NCBI RefSeq assembly: GCF_004006635.1
Contig: NZ_CP034842.1
Coordinates: 2,604,001 to 2,668,000 of the forward strand
Source: Fusobacterium necrophorum subsp. necrophorum
GTDB lineage: Bacteria; Fusobacteriota; Fusobacteriia; Fusobacteriales; Fusobacteriaceae
Length of the DNA: 64,000 nucleotides
Direction of reading: 5' to 3'
Under the pieces are notes generated by a model, which saw nothing but the letters and a program-made list of their open reading frames with translations, searched no databases and was not told where the DNA came from. Each line of letters opens with the position of its first letter. Positions within the stretch are counted from its first letter, which is position 1. Below are positions 1 through 8,544 of the stretch, piece by piece. Made by a program: the position numbers and the translations under genes.

Positions 1-747
1 ATTGGTATGAGCAATATAACAAGAAATTTGCTTTCTATCTTTCAAGTCTTCCTCTTTGGTTCGATTTGAAAATTTTAAAATTCTCGATTTTTCTCCGGGT
101 TGTTCCTCCAATACCGAAAAATCAATACTTCTTGCATCAATTCTGGAAGGGGTTCCCGTTTTAAATCTCTGTAAATCCAAGCCATGTTTTAAAAGCGAAA
201 GAGGCAGCTCTTCAGAGGACAACTCTCCCATTCTCCCGCCGGAAAAATGACTTTCTCCGATATGGATTAATCCACGTAAAAAAGTACCTGTCGCCAAAAT
301 AATTCGCTTCGCTCGATACTCAACTCCCTCTCGTATTTTTATTCCTACCGCTTTCCCGTTTTCTACCAATAATTCACTTACCATTCCCTGAATGGCGCTC
401 AAATTTTCACAAGATTCTATGGTTCGCTTCATTTCTTTCGCATAGGCGATTTTATCTGCCTGTGCTCTTAAAGAGCGAACTGCCGGTCCCTTTTTTGTAT
501 TTAACACACGAATTTGAATATAGGTCTTATCAATATTTCGACCCATTTCTCCGCCAAGTGCATCAATTTCTCTTACTAAATGTGATTTTGCCGGTCCTCC
601 TAAAGAAGGATTGCAAGACATCACTCCTATATTATCCAATGATATTGTGAAAATAGCTGTTTTTTTTCCTAATCTTGCTGCTGCTAAAGCTGCCTCCGCT
701 CCTGCATGACCTGCTCCAACCACAATCACATCAAATTCTTGTACCAA
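1..747 (-). CDS. mnmG: MnmG (GidA), N-terminal part, cut by window edge
   Basis: This is the N-terminal 249 codons of the FAD-dependent enzyme that works with MnmE to place the carboxymethylaminomethyl group on U34 of certain tRNAs. The reverse strand reads [19 protein letters not shown], with the GxGxxG dinucleotide-binding fold, then [13 protein letters not shown] and [11 protein letters not shown], all typical MnmG blocks. No ATG fits: the frame opens with TTG at 747-745, five bases after a GGAGGG ribosome site at 753-758. The frame is open to base 1 and the rest of the gene lies outside the window. It is the last visible gene of a minus-strand run and starts 17 bases after ktrA. Identity is secure; the TTG start is inferred from the ribosome site. 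Confidence 0.93.
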   Translation of the reverse strand, partial: MVQEFDVIVVGAGHAGAEAALAAARLGKKTAIFTISLDNIGVMSCNPSLGGPAKSHLVREIDALGGEMGRNIDKTYIQIRVLNTKKGPAVRSLRAQADKIAYAKEMKRTIESCENLSAIQGMVSELLVENGKAVGIKIREGVEYRAKRIILATGTFLRGLIHIGESHFSGGRMGELSSEELPLSLLKHGLDLQRFKTGTPSRIDARSIDFSVLEEQPGEKSRILKFSNRTKEEDLKDRKQISCYIAHTN

Positions 748-764
748 TGTTTCCCTCCATATCT

Positions 765-1424
765 CTATTCTCCCAAACTTTCCAAAGTTCTGGCTGTTTT
801 AGAATCTGTAATAACAACGAGAATATCTCCTTTTTCAATCAATGTTTCTGCGGCAGGATTCGGATAGAAGACATCATTCGCTTTTCGAATTCCTACTATA
901 TTGGCATTATATTTATTTCTTACATTCAATTCTATCAAAGTTTTATTCCAAAAAAGATTCGGTGCTTTGATTTCTGCCAATAAAAAGTCTGAAGAAAAAC
1001 GCAAATGTTCTATCATATTTGGTTCCATGACCAATTGAGCAATTCTTCGTCCCATATACTCTTCAGGATATACAATCTTACTGGCTCCTATTTTTTCTAA
1101 AACTTTTCCATGTTCCCTGCTCCCCGCTTTTGCAATAATTTTAGAAACTCCCAATTCTCGTAAATTCAAAGTTGTTAAAATACTTGCTTCTAAATTTCTC
1201 ATACATACAAAGGCTGTATCAAAATTTTGGGCTCCTATTTCTTGCAAACTCGTTAAATCAGTTCCATCTAAAACCATGGCATTCTCTACCTTGTAGTCAT
1301 TTATCATATCTTGGACTAAATCTTCCGATACATCCACTGCCATCACTTCCTGGTCGGATTCATACAACGTTTTCGCAACACTTCTTCCGAAACGTCCCAA
1401 ACCAATGACTAAATATTGTTTCAT
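765..1424 (-). CDS. ktrA: KtrA/TrkA-type potassium uptake regulatory subunit (RCK)
   Basis: A 219-residue cytosolic RCK protein that gates a potassium channel-like transporter by binding nucleotides. The N-terminal Rossmann domain starts with GLGRFGRS (residues 8-15) and has the acidic residue closing strand 2 in AVDVSED. The C-terminal part (about 135-219) is the TrkA_C/RCK_C ligand domain. Length fits the single-RCK KtrA family rather than the double-domain TrkA. It follows ktrB by 13 bases, so channel and gate are co-transcribed. An AAGGAG site precedes the ATG. Substrate and role come from the family. Confidence 0.92.
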   Translation of the reverse strand: MKQYLVIGLGRFGRSVAKTLYESDQEVMAVDVSEDLVQDMINDYKVENAMVLDGTDLTSLQEIGAQNFDTAFVCMRNLEASILTTLNLRELGVSKIIAKAGSREHGKVLEKIGASKIVYPEEYMGRRIAQLVMEPNMIEHLRFSSDFLLAEIKAPNLFWNKTLIELNVRNKYNANIVGIRKANDVFYPNPAAETLIEKGDILVVITDSKTARTLESLGE

Positions 1425-1437
1425 TTTTTTCTCCTTA

Positions 1438-2772
1438 CTATCCGATTAAAATATCTTCTTTTGGATATTGTACCCTAGCTTTCTTCTTCTTTTCTCCCAA
1501 AGCCAATGCAATTGTCATAGGACCCAATCTTCCGACAAACATGGTTACAATAATCACCAACTTGGAAGACACCGATAAATATGGGGTAATTCCCATCGTA
1601 AGTCCCACCGTTCCAAAAGCGGAAACCACCTCAAAGACAATTTTTTCCATAGAGAAAGGTTCCAAGACCAAAAGAAATAAAATAACAAGAGCAATATAGC
1701 TCAAAGATAAGACCAAAAGTGCCAAGGCTTTATTCATAACATCCCAATCTAAACGGCGATTAAAAATTTCAACATGTTCTTTCCCTCGAATAATTCCTAT
1801 CACATAGAATAAAATTACTCCTAAGGTCGTTGTTTTTATTCCTCCTCCCGTAGAACCCGGAGAAGCTCCTATCAACATCCAAATACAAGCCATAAAAACA
1901 GTCGCACTTCTCAAATTACCTAAAGGTATGGTATTAAATCCGGCTGTCCTCAAAGTAACACTTTGGAAAACAGAGGAAATAATTTTTTCTGACCAAGGAA
2001 GAGGAGATAAGGTTGCAGAATTTGAAAATTCCAATAAAAAGAATAAGACAGCTCCTCCAAAAGTAAGAATCATAGAAATATGAATGGCCAACTTGGAAGT
2101 TAAGGTAAAACGACTTACCCCCTTACGTATCATCATAATGAAAGAATTGATGATGGCAAAGCCCATTCCTCCTAAAATAATCAAGTAGGAAATCGTCAAA
2201 CTGATAACGGAATTTCCGCGAAAATTTTCTAAACTGTTAGAAAACAAGGAAAATCCGGCATTACAAAAGGCAGAAATCGAATGAAATATTCCATAATAAA
2301 TTGCCTGTTCGTGGGGCATAATTTTTCGAAACTCATGAATTAAAATAACGGCTCCTATACTTTCAATAATAAAAACTGTTAAAAGCATCAAACGAACAAA
2401 ATTTAAAATTTCTCCCACACTATTGGCGTTTCTTTCTTCCTTTAAAAGTATTCTTGTATATAAGGTCATCTTCTGTCCTGCCAATAGAAACACGATAGAA
2501 GAGAAGGTCATGACTCCCAATCCTCCAATCTGAATCAAAGCAATCAGAATCACATCTCCCAGCGGTGAAAACACCTCCGACACATCGACCACAGTCAATC
2601 CTGTCACACAAACAGCGGATACGACTGTAAACAAGGCTTCTAAAAAGTTCAAACTCTTTCCTTCCTTCCATGAAAAAGGTAACATCAGCAAAAATACTCC
2701 AACGGCAATCACTGACAAAAACCCTAAAATCAATTTTCGAGAAGGAGAAATTTGTTCTTTATCCCCTTTCAT
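1438..2772 (-). CDS. ktrB: KtrB/TrkH-type potassium uptake membrane subunit
   Basis: A 444-residue inner-membrane protein of the superfamily of K+ transporters, which forms the ion-conducting pore gated by KtrA. Four pore-loop filter segments can be seen, each with the expected glycine: VCVTGLTVV, FCNAGFSLF, LRTAGFNT and FGTVGLTMG. The SPGSTGGGIKTTT block, typical of TrkH/KtrB, lies before the fourth unit. Length fits the Na+-dependent KtrB branch better than the longer TrkH. It sits between pepT (14 bases upstream) and ktrA. Ion preference is inferred from the family. Confidence 0.93.
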   Translation of the reverse strand: MKGDKEQISPSRKLILGFLSVIAVGVFLLMLPFSWKEGKSLNFLEALFTVVSAVCVTGLTVVDVSEVFSPLGDVILIALIQIGGLGVMTFSSIVFLLAGQKMTLYTRILLKEERNANSVGEILNFVRLMLLTVFIIESIGAVILIHEFRKIMPHEQAIYYGIFHSISAFCNAGFSLFSNSLENFRGNSVISLTISYLIILGGMGFAIINSFIMMIRKGVSRFTLTSKLAIHISMILTFGGAVLFFLLEFSNSATLSPLPWSEKIISSVFQSVTLRTAGFNTIPLGNLRSATVFMACIWMLIGASPGSTGGGIKTTTLGVILFYVIGIIRGKEHVEIFNRRLDWDVMNKALALLVLSLSYIALVILFLLVLEPFSMEKIVFEVVSAFGTVGLTMGITPYLSVSSKLVIIVTMFVGRLGPMTIALALGEKKKKARVQYPKEDILIG

Positions 2773-2786
2773 TTTTTCTCCTTTTT

Positions 2787-4013
2787 TTACATTTTTGCTA
2801 CATTTTCTGTAATTTTAATAATTAAATCTCTTGCCTTTTCCATGGATTCTACACAAATATACTCATGCTTTCCATGAAAATTGTGTCCTCCCGTGAAAAG
2901 ATTCGGACATGGCAATCCCTCATAAGATAAACGACTTCCGTCCGTTCCTCCACGAATTGGAGATACTTTAGGAGTAATTCCCAATTCTTCCATAGACTTT
3001 TTTGCCAAGTCAATAATGTAGATAACCGGCTCTATTTTTTCTTTCATGTTGAAATAAGAATCTTTCAACTGACAATCAAATTGCGCTTTTGGGTACTTCT
3101 TTTGCAAGAAAGCAATGATCTCTTGAAACAAATTTTTCTTTTCTGTGAATTTTTCGAAGGAGTGATCTCGAATAATATACTCCATAGTCGTTTTTTCTAC
3201 ACTTCCCTCCAAAGTATCCAATAAGAAGAATCCCTCATATCCGCTTGTATATTCAGGTCTTTGTTCGACAGGCAACATAGCTTGTACTTCCATAGCCAAT
3301 AAAATAGAGTTTATCATTTTATCTTTGGCAGCTCCCGGATGAATATCTCTTCCTGTAATTTCAATGTGAACGGAGGCGGCATTGAAATTTTCGTATTCCA
3401 ATTCTCCAATTTCACCTCCATCTACCGTATAAGCAAAGTCACAATCAAAAGCTTTAATATCAAATAAATCGGCTCCTCTTCCAATTTCTTCATCAGGAGT
3501 AAAAGCAACTCTTACCTTCCCATGAGGAATTTCAGGATGAGCTTTTAAATATTTCATAGCTTCTAAAATTTCAGTCACTCCGGCCTTATCATCGGCACCT
3601 AACAGAGAACTTCCGTCCGTAACGATTAAAGTTTTTCCTATATAGTTTTTCAATTCCGGAAAATCTGCCACGGAACTTACAATACTTTTTTCAGCATCCA
3701 ACACAATATCTCTCCCATCATAATTTTCAATCATTCTCGGATTGACATGCTTCCCATTGTAATTCGGTGCCGTATCCATATGAGCTATCCACCCGACACT
3801 GGCTACTCCTTCTTGAGTTGCCGGTAAGGTTGCCATAACATATCCGTTTTTATCCAAAGTAATATCTTCTAAGCCGATTTCTTTTAAATCTTCTACAAGT
3901 ATTTTGGCTAAATCCCATTGTCTTTCGGTGCTGGGACAAGTTTCCGAAGCCTCATCAGAAGTCGTATGAATTTTTACATACTTTAAAAATCGATTTACTA
4001 ATTCTTCTCTCAT
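2787..4013 (-). CDS. pepT: Peptidase T (tripeptide aminopeptidase, M20B)
   Basis: A 408-residue cytosolic zinc aminopeptidase that removes the N-terminal residue from tripeptides, useful to an amino-acid-fermenting anaerobe. The M20 metal-site blocks are in order: HMDTAP, LGADDKAG with the bridging aspartate, DEEIGRG with the catalytic glutamate pair, and a C-terminal HNFHGKHEY histidine. IRGGTDGSRLS is also typical. The length is exactly that of the PepT family. The ATG overlaps the stop of the upstream MATE gene by four bases (ATGA), implying translational coupling. Confidence 0.94.
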   Translation of the reverse strand: MREELVNRFLKYVKIHTTSDEASETCPSTERQWDLAKILVEDLKEIGLEDITLDKNGYVMATLPATQEGVASVGWIAHMDTAPNYNGKHVNPRMIENYDGRDIVLDAEKSIVSSVADFPELKNYIGKTLIVTDGSSLLGADDKAGVTEILEAMKYLKAHPEIPHGKVRVAFTPDEEIGRGADLFDIKAFDCDFAYTVDGGEIGELEYENFNAASVHIEITGRDIHPGAAKDKMINSILLAMEVQAMLPVEQRPEYTSGYEGFFLLDTLEGSVEKTTMEYIIRDHSFEKFTEKKNLFQEIIAFLQKKYPKAQFDCQLKDSYFNMKEKIEPVIYIIDLAKKSMEELGITPKVSPIRGGTDGSRLSYEGLPCPNLFTGGHNFHGKHEYICVESMEKARDLIIKITENVAKM

Positions 4014-5389
4014 TTTAGTGTTTCCTCCCTTTCTTTCTCCGACTTTAAATATTCTAAATGTTTTAATTCTCTCTTAATCAAAATAAAGGTTACGATGGTG
4101 GCAATAAAATCAGATAGAGGAGAAGCGTACCAAACTCCGTTCAAACCCCAAATGGAGGATAAGAAAAATAAACAAGGAATCAATACCAAAATTTGTCTGG
4201 ACATACTAATAAGAAAACTTAATTTTGGCTTTCCAACTGCCTGAAAATAAATGGAAGAAACAATTTGAAATCCTACAATAGGAAAAACAAGTACCTGCCT
4301 TCTCAAACCATATTCGGCAAGTTGTAATAAAGATTCCTCTTTGGTAAATAGAACAATCCAGTATTGGGAAAATAACTCTATCGATAAAAAGCCGACAATA
4401 CAAATAACACTGGCAGCTCCTATTCCTTTGAACAAAGCCTCTTTTACCCTATCATATCTCCTCGCTCCATAGTTATAGCCTAAAATTGGCTGTACTCCTT
4501 GATTGATTCCAAAAATGGGCATCAGTAACAAAGACATAATGGATTGAATAATTGCCATAGCTCCTATGGACAAATCTCCGCCATATTGCCGTAAAATGAC
4601 ATTCATAATATAGTTGATAGCACTCACTCCAACCTGTACTCCAAAAGAAGAACTTCCCAAAGCTATCACTTTCTTGCTTAGGTCACAATGTAAACGAATA
4701 TTTTTCTTTTTCAGTTTCATCACACTCTTAGACGATGTAAAGTAGTAAATAGTCCAAAGAAAAGAAACTATTTGAGAAAGAACGGTCGCTAATGCCGCCC
4801 CTCTTACCCCCATATGTAAAGTAAAAATGAAAATAGGGTCCAGAATAACATTGACAAAGGTTCCAATCAATAAAGTTAACATTGCCATTTTCGGATTTCC
4901 ATCGGAACGAATGGCTGAATTTAAAATATAACTCAAGGTCGTGGGAAGAAATCCTATTGCAACAATCTCCAAATATTGTTTTGCATAGGGGTAACTTAAA
5001 TCACTTCCTCCTACGAAATAAATCACTTTTTTCATAACCAGAAAAATCAAAATCATAAAAACAAGGGAAAAAATACTTCCTAATACTAAGGAATTTCCCA
5101 AAAATTGCTCCGCTCTATCCCTTTCCTTTTTTCCCAAATGTAAGGAAATATTTGCAGAAGACCCTAAGCCTACCAGCAGAGCAAAGGCAAAAGAAAGTAA
5201 CATGACAGGGAAAATAACGCCTACCCCTGTAATTGCCAAATGTCCAACCTTTTCAATATGACCGATATAAATTCTATCTACCACATTGTATAAAGCATTG
5301 ACAATCATTCCCACAACTGCCGGTAATGAAAATTTCCACAGCAGCTTTCCGATGCTCTCCTGTTCCAAAAAATTATGAGATAAACTCAT
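4010..5389 (-). CDS. MATE-family efflux transporter
   Basis: A 459-residue polytopic inner-membrane protein with about twelve predicted helices, of the multidrug and toxic compound extrusion family (NorM/DinF/MepA-like). Family members export cationic drugs and dyes using Na+ or H+ gradients. The N-terminal KFSLPAVVGMIVNALYNVVD and the internal INQGVQPILGYNYGA motif are characteristic, the latter of the MepA branch. It overlaps pepT by four bases and lies 14 bases after the ClC gene. The substrate cannot be read from the sequence. Confidence 0.9.
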   Translation of the reverse strand: MSLSHNFLEQESIGKLLWKFSLPAVVGMIVNALYNVVDRIYIGHIEKVGHLAITGVGVIFPVMLLSFAFALLVGLGSSANISLHLGKKERDRAEQFLGNSLVLGSIFSLVFMILIFLVMKKVIYFVGGSDLSYPYAKQYLEIVAIGFLPTTLSYILNSAIRSDGNPKMAMLTLLIGTFVNVILDPIFIFTLHMGVRGAALATVLSQIVSFLWTIYYFTSSKSVMKLKKKNIRLHCDLSKKVIALGSSSFGVQVGVSAINYIMNVILRQYGGDLSIGAMAIIQSIMSLLLMPIFGINQGVQPILGYNYGARRYDRVKEALFKGIGAASVICIVGFLSIELFSQYWIVLFTKEESLLQLAEYGLRRQVLVFPIVGFQIVSSIYFQAVGKPKLSFLISMSRQILVLIPCLFFLSSIWGLNGVWYASPLSDFIATIVTFILIKRELKHLEYLKSEKEREETLK

Positions 5390-5403
5390 ACAACCTCCCT
5401 TTC

Positions 5404-6984
5404 TTACTCTATTCCTTTCTGTAAAAGTGTTTCTTTTACTTCTGCAACAATCGATTCCGGCAATAGGAGAACGATATTATCTCCTGATCGCATAATGCTA
5501 TCCCCTTTCGGAATCTTCTCTGTTTCATTTCTTCTCAAGGCGACAACGAGAACTTCTTCTCCCCATTCTACCTCGGAAATCTTTTTTCCATCCAAGTAAG
5601 ATTCTGCCGCAACCGGAACAACAATTAAAGTTTTTCCCATGCTCTCTACTTCATGTGTCTCTTCAAAATCATCTTTTGGCATTCTTTCATATAAAATATC
5701 ATACACAGGTGACAGTTTCAATAGGGCAGTCACATAAAAAGCTACCACAGAAACGGTAACCAAAGCCAACAAATGATCAAAACTACCTGTCATTTCTAAA
5801 ATGAGAACCGCTCCTGTAATAGGTGCCCTTACTACGGATACAAAATATCCCACCATTCCCAACACCATAAAGTGCACAATAATATTCGGATCGAATGGAA
5901 AAAAATGCAATAACAACAAAGCGAAAATTTTTCCTAAAATCGCTCCTAAAACCAGCATAGGTAGAAAAATTCCTCCCGCAAATCCGGTAGCATAGGAAAG
6001 CGAAGTAAATAACAATTTTATCAAGAAAACAAAGAACAGGAAAAGAATTCCTTGCTGTAATTGCGGTAAGGATTCTACCAATTCATGTCCCCCTCCCGTT
6101 ACTTCCGGAAGAACCAAACATAGAAGAAAGGAGGTACTCATCACAAAAACAACCTTCATCCATCTGGAAATTCGAATGCCTTGAAAAATATTCTGTGTTT
6201 TTACTAAAGTCGTCGTAAACAATTTTCCAAAAAAGGCAATGAGAATTCCAAATAAAATATACAAAGCAAATTGTAAATAAGGATTGATGTCTCTAGGATA
6301 GGATACCAGCATAGAAAAAGCCGTATCAATTCCAAAAAAACGTCTTCCGATGAAATCGGAGGCGATGCTTGCTACAAAAATACAAATAATTAACTTCGCC
6401 GTTAAAAATTTATGTAACTCTTCCAGGCTGAACATGACTCCCGCCAAAGGAGCTCCGAAAGCTCCGGCAAGTCCTGCACTCGCTCCACTGGTAATTAAAT
6501 AATTTTCATCCACTCGGTTGCAACGAAAGCCTTTAGCAATTCCACTGGCTACATAGGAGCCTAACTGCACGGAAGGACCCTCTCTTCCCAAAGAAAGTCC
6601 TGCTCCTATTCCGAAAAGTCCTCCCACAAATTTTGCCGCCAATTGTGCAAACCAATGCTTATAATGAACTGTTCCCAAAATAATTCCTTTTACTTGGGGA
6701 ATTCCGGAGCCTGAAGTTCTCGGATATTTTCGATACAGAAAATCAATGAAAAATCCTATCACTAAAAATCCGATCCACAATTTAATCAAAAAAGGATAAT
6801 TGGTTAGCGTACTGGGAGAGACAAACGTTTCTCGTAATACATTAAAAATATGCAGGGCATAGCGATAGAAAGAGACAATGATCCCGGTAATCAATCCTAC
6901 CATTAAACATAAAAAATATAATTTTCCGTTGCTATTCTGAATATGATTTAGATTTTCCTCCACATTCAACACTTGTTTAGACAT
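5404..6984 (-). CDS. ClC-family chloride channel/antiporter with C-terminal RCK_C domain
   Basis: A 526-residue ClC protein. The conserved filter segments are present: GSGIPQV, GREGPSVQLG and GGIFLPMLVLGA. The glutamate in GREGP is the external gating glutamate, so a Cl-/H+ exchanger is more likely than a pure channel. After the membrane domain there is a soluble tail (from about residue 455) resembling a TrkA_C/RCK_C ligand domain. I use the internal ATG at 6984 (MSKQVLNVEE) rather than the ATG 36 bases upstream: it places the start next to the dapF stop with a short overlap, and the extra twelve residues look non-native. The potassium system in the same operon suggests a shared role in ion and volume homeostasis; that is inference. 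Confidence 0.9.
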   Translation of the reverse strand: MSKQVLNVEENLNHIQNSNGKLYFLCLMVGLITGIIVSFYRYALHIFNVLRETFVSPSTLTNYPFLIKLWIGFLVIGFFIDFLYRKYPRTSGSGIPQVKGIILGTVHYKHWFAQLAAKFVGGLFGIGAGLSLGREGPSVQLGSYVASGIAKGFRCNRVDENYLITSGASAGLAGAFGAPLAGVMFSLEELHKFLTAKLIICIFVASIASDFIGRRFFGIDTAFSMLVSYPRDINPYLQFALYILFGILIAFFGKLFTTTLVKTQNIFQGIRISRWMKVVFVMSTSFLLCLVLPEVTGGGHELVESLPQLQQGILFLFFVFLIKLLFTSLSYATGFAGGIFLPMLVLGAILGKIFALLLLHFFPFDPNIIVHFMVLGMVGYFVSVVRAPITGAVLILEMTGSFDHLLALVTVSVVAFYVTALLKLSPVYDILYERMPKDDFEETHEVESMGKTLIVVPVAAESYLDGKKISEVEWGEEVLVVALRRNETEKIPKGDSIMRSGDNIVLLLPESIVAEVKETLLQKGIE

Positions 6985-7780
6985 CAATATCACCCACAAA
7001 TACAAAATTCGCCTTTCCATAAATCATTACAACATCATCTTTCACTTCCACAAACACATCTCCACCCTCTGTATAAAAATGCGCTTCTCCTGATATTTTT
7101 TGTAAATGCTGCAAAATAACTCCACAAGAAGAGCAACCGGTGGAACAGCCTAAGGTCCTCCCTGCTCCTCTTTCCCAAGTTTTTATTTGAACTTCCTTCG
7201 CATTTAATAGCTTCACAAAATTTACATTAGTCTTTTTGGGAAATAAGGGATGTTTTTCCAGTCGGGACCCCCAGTAGTTCAACTCCTCATCCTTCATAAA
7301 ATCCTCTACCAAAATGGCTATATGAGGAACTCCGACTGTTACACGATAAAAAACAAATTCTCTGCCTTCTATTTCCACTCTTTCCTCTTGGAATTCTTTT
7401 TCCCATTCCGCTTTTCCCATCTTCACTTGAACAGAGGAGACCTGATTTTTTTCATCAATGGTCAACACAATTTCCTTTACTCCATTGTCCGTTTCTATCG
7501 TCATAGTTGTCTTTCCAACTATCTCATTTTCATACATATAACGAGAGAGACAACGAATTCCATTTCCACACATTTCTCCTCGACTTCCGTCAGAATTATA
7601 ATAATTCATTTTCATGTCTGCAATGGAACTGGATTCACAAAAAAGAATTCCATCGGCTCCTATTCCAAAATGTCTATCACAAAGTTTTTTAGCAAGTTTA
7701 TTTATCTCCCTTATTTTCCGATTTCTTCCATCGAAAATGACAAAATCATTTCCGGCTGCTTCCATTTTCCAAAACTTCAT
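6977..7780 (-). CDS. dapF: Diaminopimelate epimerase (DapF)
   Basis: A 267-residue cofactor-independent epimerase converting LL- to meso-diaminopimelate for lysine and peptidoglycan synthesis. The two active-site cysteines lie in MCGNGIRC and in LGCSTGCSSCG. The second loop differs from the usual ACGTGACA and carries two extra cysteines. The N-terminal MKFWKMEAAGNDFVIFDG is family-typical. The start is set at 7780 because a GAGGAG site (7787-7792) lies six bases before it; a longer reading adds eleven residues lacking homology. It heads the minus-strand run and is preceded by a good promoter. Known fusobacterial biology (lanthionine in F. nucleatum peptidoglycan) makes an altered substrate possible. 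Confidence 0.93.
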   Translation of the reverse strand: MKFWKMEAAGNDFVIFDGRNRKIREINKLAKKLCDRHFGIGADGILFCESSSIADMKMNYYNSDGSRGEMCGNGIRCLSRYMYENEIVGKTTMTIETDNGVKEIVLTIDEKNQVSSVQVKMGKAEWEKEFQEERVEIEGREFVFYRVTVGVPHIAILVEDFMKDEELNYWGSRLEKHPLFPKKTNVNFVKLLNAKEVQIKTWERGAGRTLGCSTGCSSCGVILQHLQKISGEAHFYTEGGDVFVEVKDDVVMIYGKANFVFVGDIDV

Positions 7781-7816
7781 TTTTTTACTCCTCAAAAATA
7801 TTTTATCTATCATAAC

Positions 7817-7845
7817 ATTATATACAACTTTTGACGAAAAATCAA
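7817..7845 (-). promoter_or_regulatory. Sigma70-type promoter for the dapF run
   Basis: On the minus strand TTGATT (7840-7845) and TATAAT (7817-7822) are separated by 17 bases, about 40 bases before the dapF start. It lies back to back with the plus-strand promoter of the small gene at 7935. Confidence 0.7.
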
Positions 7846-7879
7846 TGTGTAATTCCTCACTTTCCTCTTTGAAAAAATG

Positions 7880-7908
7880 TTTACTGTTTTAATAAAAAAT
7901 GCTATAAT
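7880..7908 (+). promoter_or_regulatory. Sigma70-type promoter for the small gene at 7935
   Basis: TTTACT (7880-7885), a 17-base spacer and TATAAT (7903-7908) with an extended TGC just before it. An AAGGAGG ribosome site follows at 7920-7926. Confidence 0.75.
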
Positions 7909-7934
7909 AAAGAAAATTTAAGGAGGAAATGAAA

Positions 7935-8180
7935 ATGGAACGATTAAGCTCGGAAGAAATAGAAAAATACATAAACGAAATCAAAGAGAAAGGTCTTTAT
8001 GAAAAATATCAGGCAATGATTTTGGATGATTTTGAGGAACACCATGTTGTTTATCTTTTAGAAGAAAATGAAATCATCGCTCTTGCCTATAAAAATCAGG
8101 TAACTCCTTACTCCATGAAAGAATATTACAATTGGTATGAAATGAATTTACTGATAGAAGAAGACGAGTACGGATTATAA
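7935..8180 (+). CDS. Small acidic protein of unknown function
   Basis: I do not recognise this 81-residue protein. It is soluble-looking, rich in Glu, Lys and Tyr, with no membrane segment, cysteine or signal peptide. The N-terminal third (SSEEIEKYINEIKEKGLYEKY) looks helical and the tail is acidic and aromatic. It is very probably expressed: it has a near-consensus promoter and a strong AAGGAGG at 7920-7926. There is an in-frame ATG at 7929, but it is only two bases from the ribosome site; the ATG at 7935 has normal spacing, so I take that one. It is monocistronic and divergent from dapF. Confidence 0.75.
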   Translation: MERLSSEEIEKYINEIKEKGLYEKYQAMILDDFEEHHVVYLLEENEIIALAYKNQVTPYSMKEYYNWYEMNLLIEEDEYGL

Positions 8181-8271
8181 TATGGGAATTGAAAATATCT
8201 CTTGATATCTGCATACACTTTACTAAGGTTATCAAAATAAAAAAGAATTAAAAAATTTTTAAAAAAAATTA

Positions 8272-8300
8272 TTGACAATATAACTATTGTATGCTATTAT
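8272..8300 (+). promoter_or_regulatory. Strong promoter with a palindrome in its spacer
   Basis: Consensus TTGACA (8272-8277), a 17-base spacer, then extended TGC-TATTAT (8295-8300). A perfect inverted repeat ACAATA-N4-TATTGT (8275-8290) overlaps the -35 box and spacer, as expected of a repressor operator. No protein-coding gene follows. Confidence 0.7.
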
Positions 8301-8306
8301 TAAGTC

Positions 8307-8393
8307 AATCATATAACGTTTCCTTAAATTTTAGTTTTAATTTCTACGAAAAGAAAAGAGCCAAACAATTAAGTTTAGGCTCTTTTCTTTTAT
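8307..8393 (+). ncRNA. Candidate small RNA, about 87 nt
   Basis: The promoter at 8272-8300 predicts a start near 8307. A perfect 14-bp hairpin followed by a T-rich run ends transcription near 8393. Between them there is no open frame of useful length and no ribosome site, so the product should be a short untranslated RNA: about 40 nt of AU-rich 5' sequence, then the terminator stem. I did not recognise it as 6S, tmRNA, SRP RNA or a known riboswitch. The target is unknown; the converging neighbour is the ABC import operon. This rests on signals only; there are no expression data. Confidence 0.5.
8349..8393 (+). terminator. Intrinsic terminator
   Basis: AAAAGAAAAGAGCC (8349-8362) pairs perfectly with its complement at 8378-8391, giving T-rich tracts on both strands. 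It ends the candidate small RNA and could also stop the opposing ABC operon about 150 bases after its last gene. The flanking stretch 8181-8544 holds no gene otherwise. Confidence 0.8.
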
Positions 8394-8544
8394 TCCTGCC
8401 ATTTTAAATACTGCTTTTTCTATCTCTGAAACCCCTGAAAAATCGTTGAAAATTTCTCCTACTGATAACAAATTGTTAACAAAAATTAAAAATAGCTACT
8501 TTTATCTTTATTTTTGGAAAATCTAAAAAAATAACTACAAAATT

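Noticed and set aside
56-983. Plus-strand frames near the left edge
   Set aside because: They are antisense to mnmG and ktrA, whose protein motifs are unmistakable.
7250-7834. Plus-strand frames opposite dapF
   Set aside because: Shadows of a well-identified gene; no ribosome site, and dominated by Phe/His/Ile composition.
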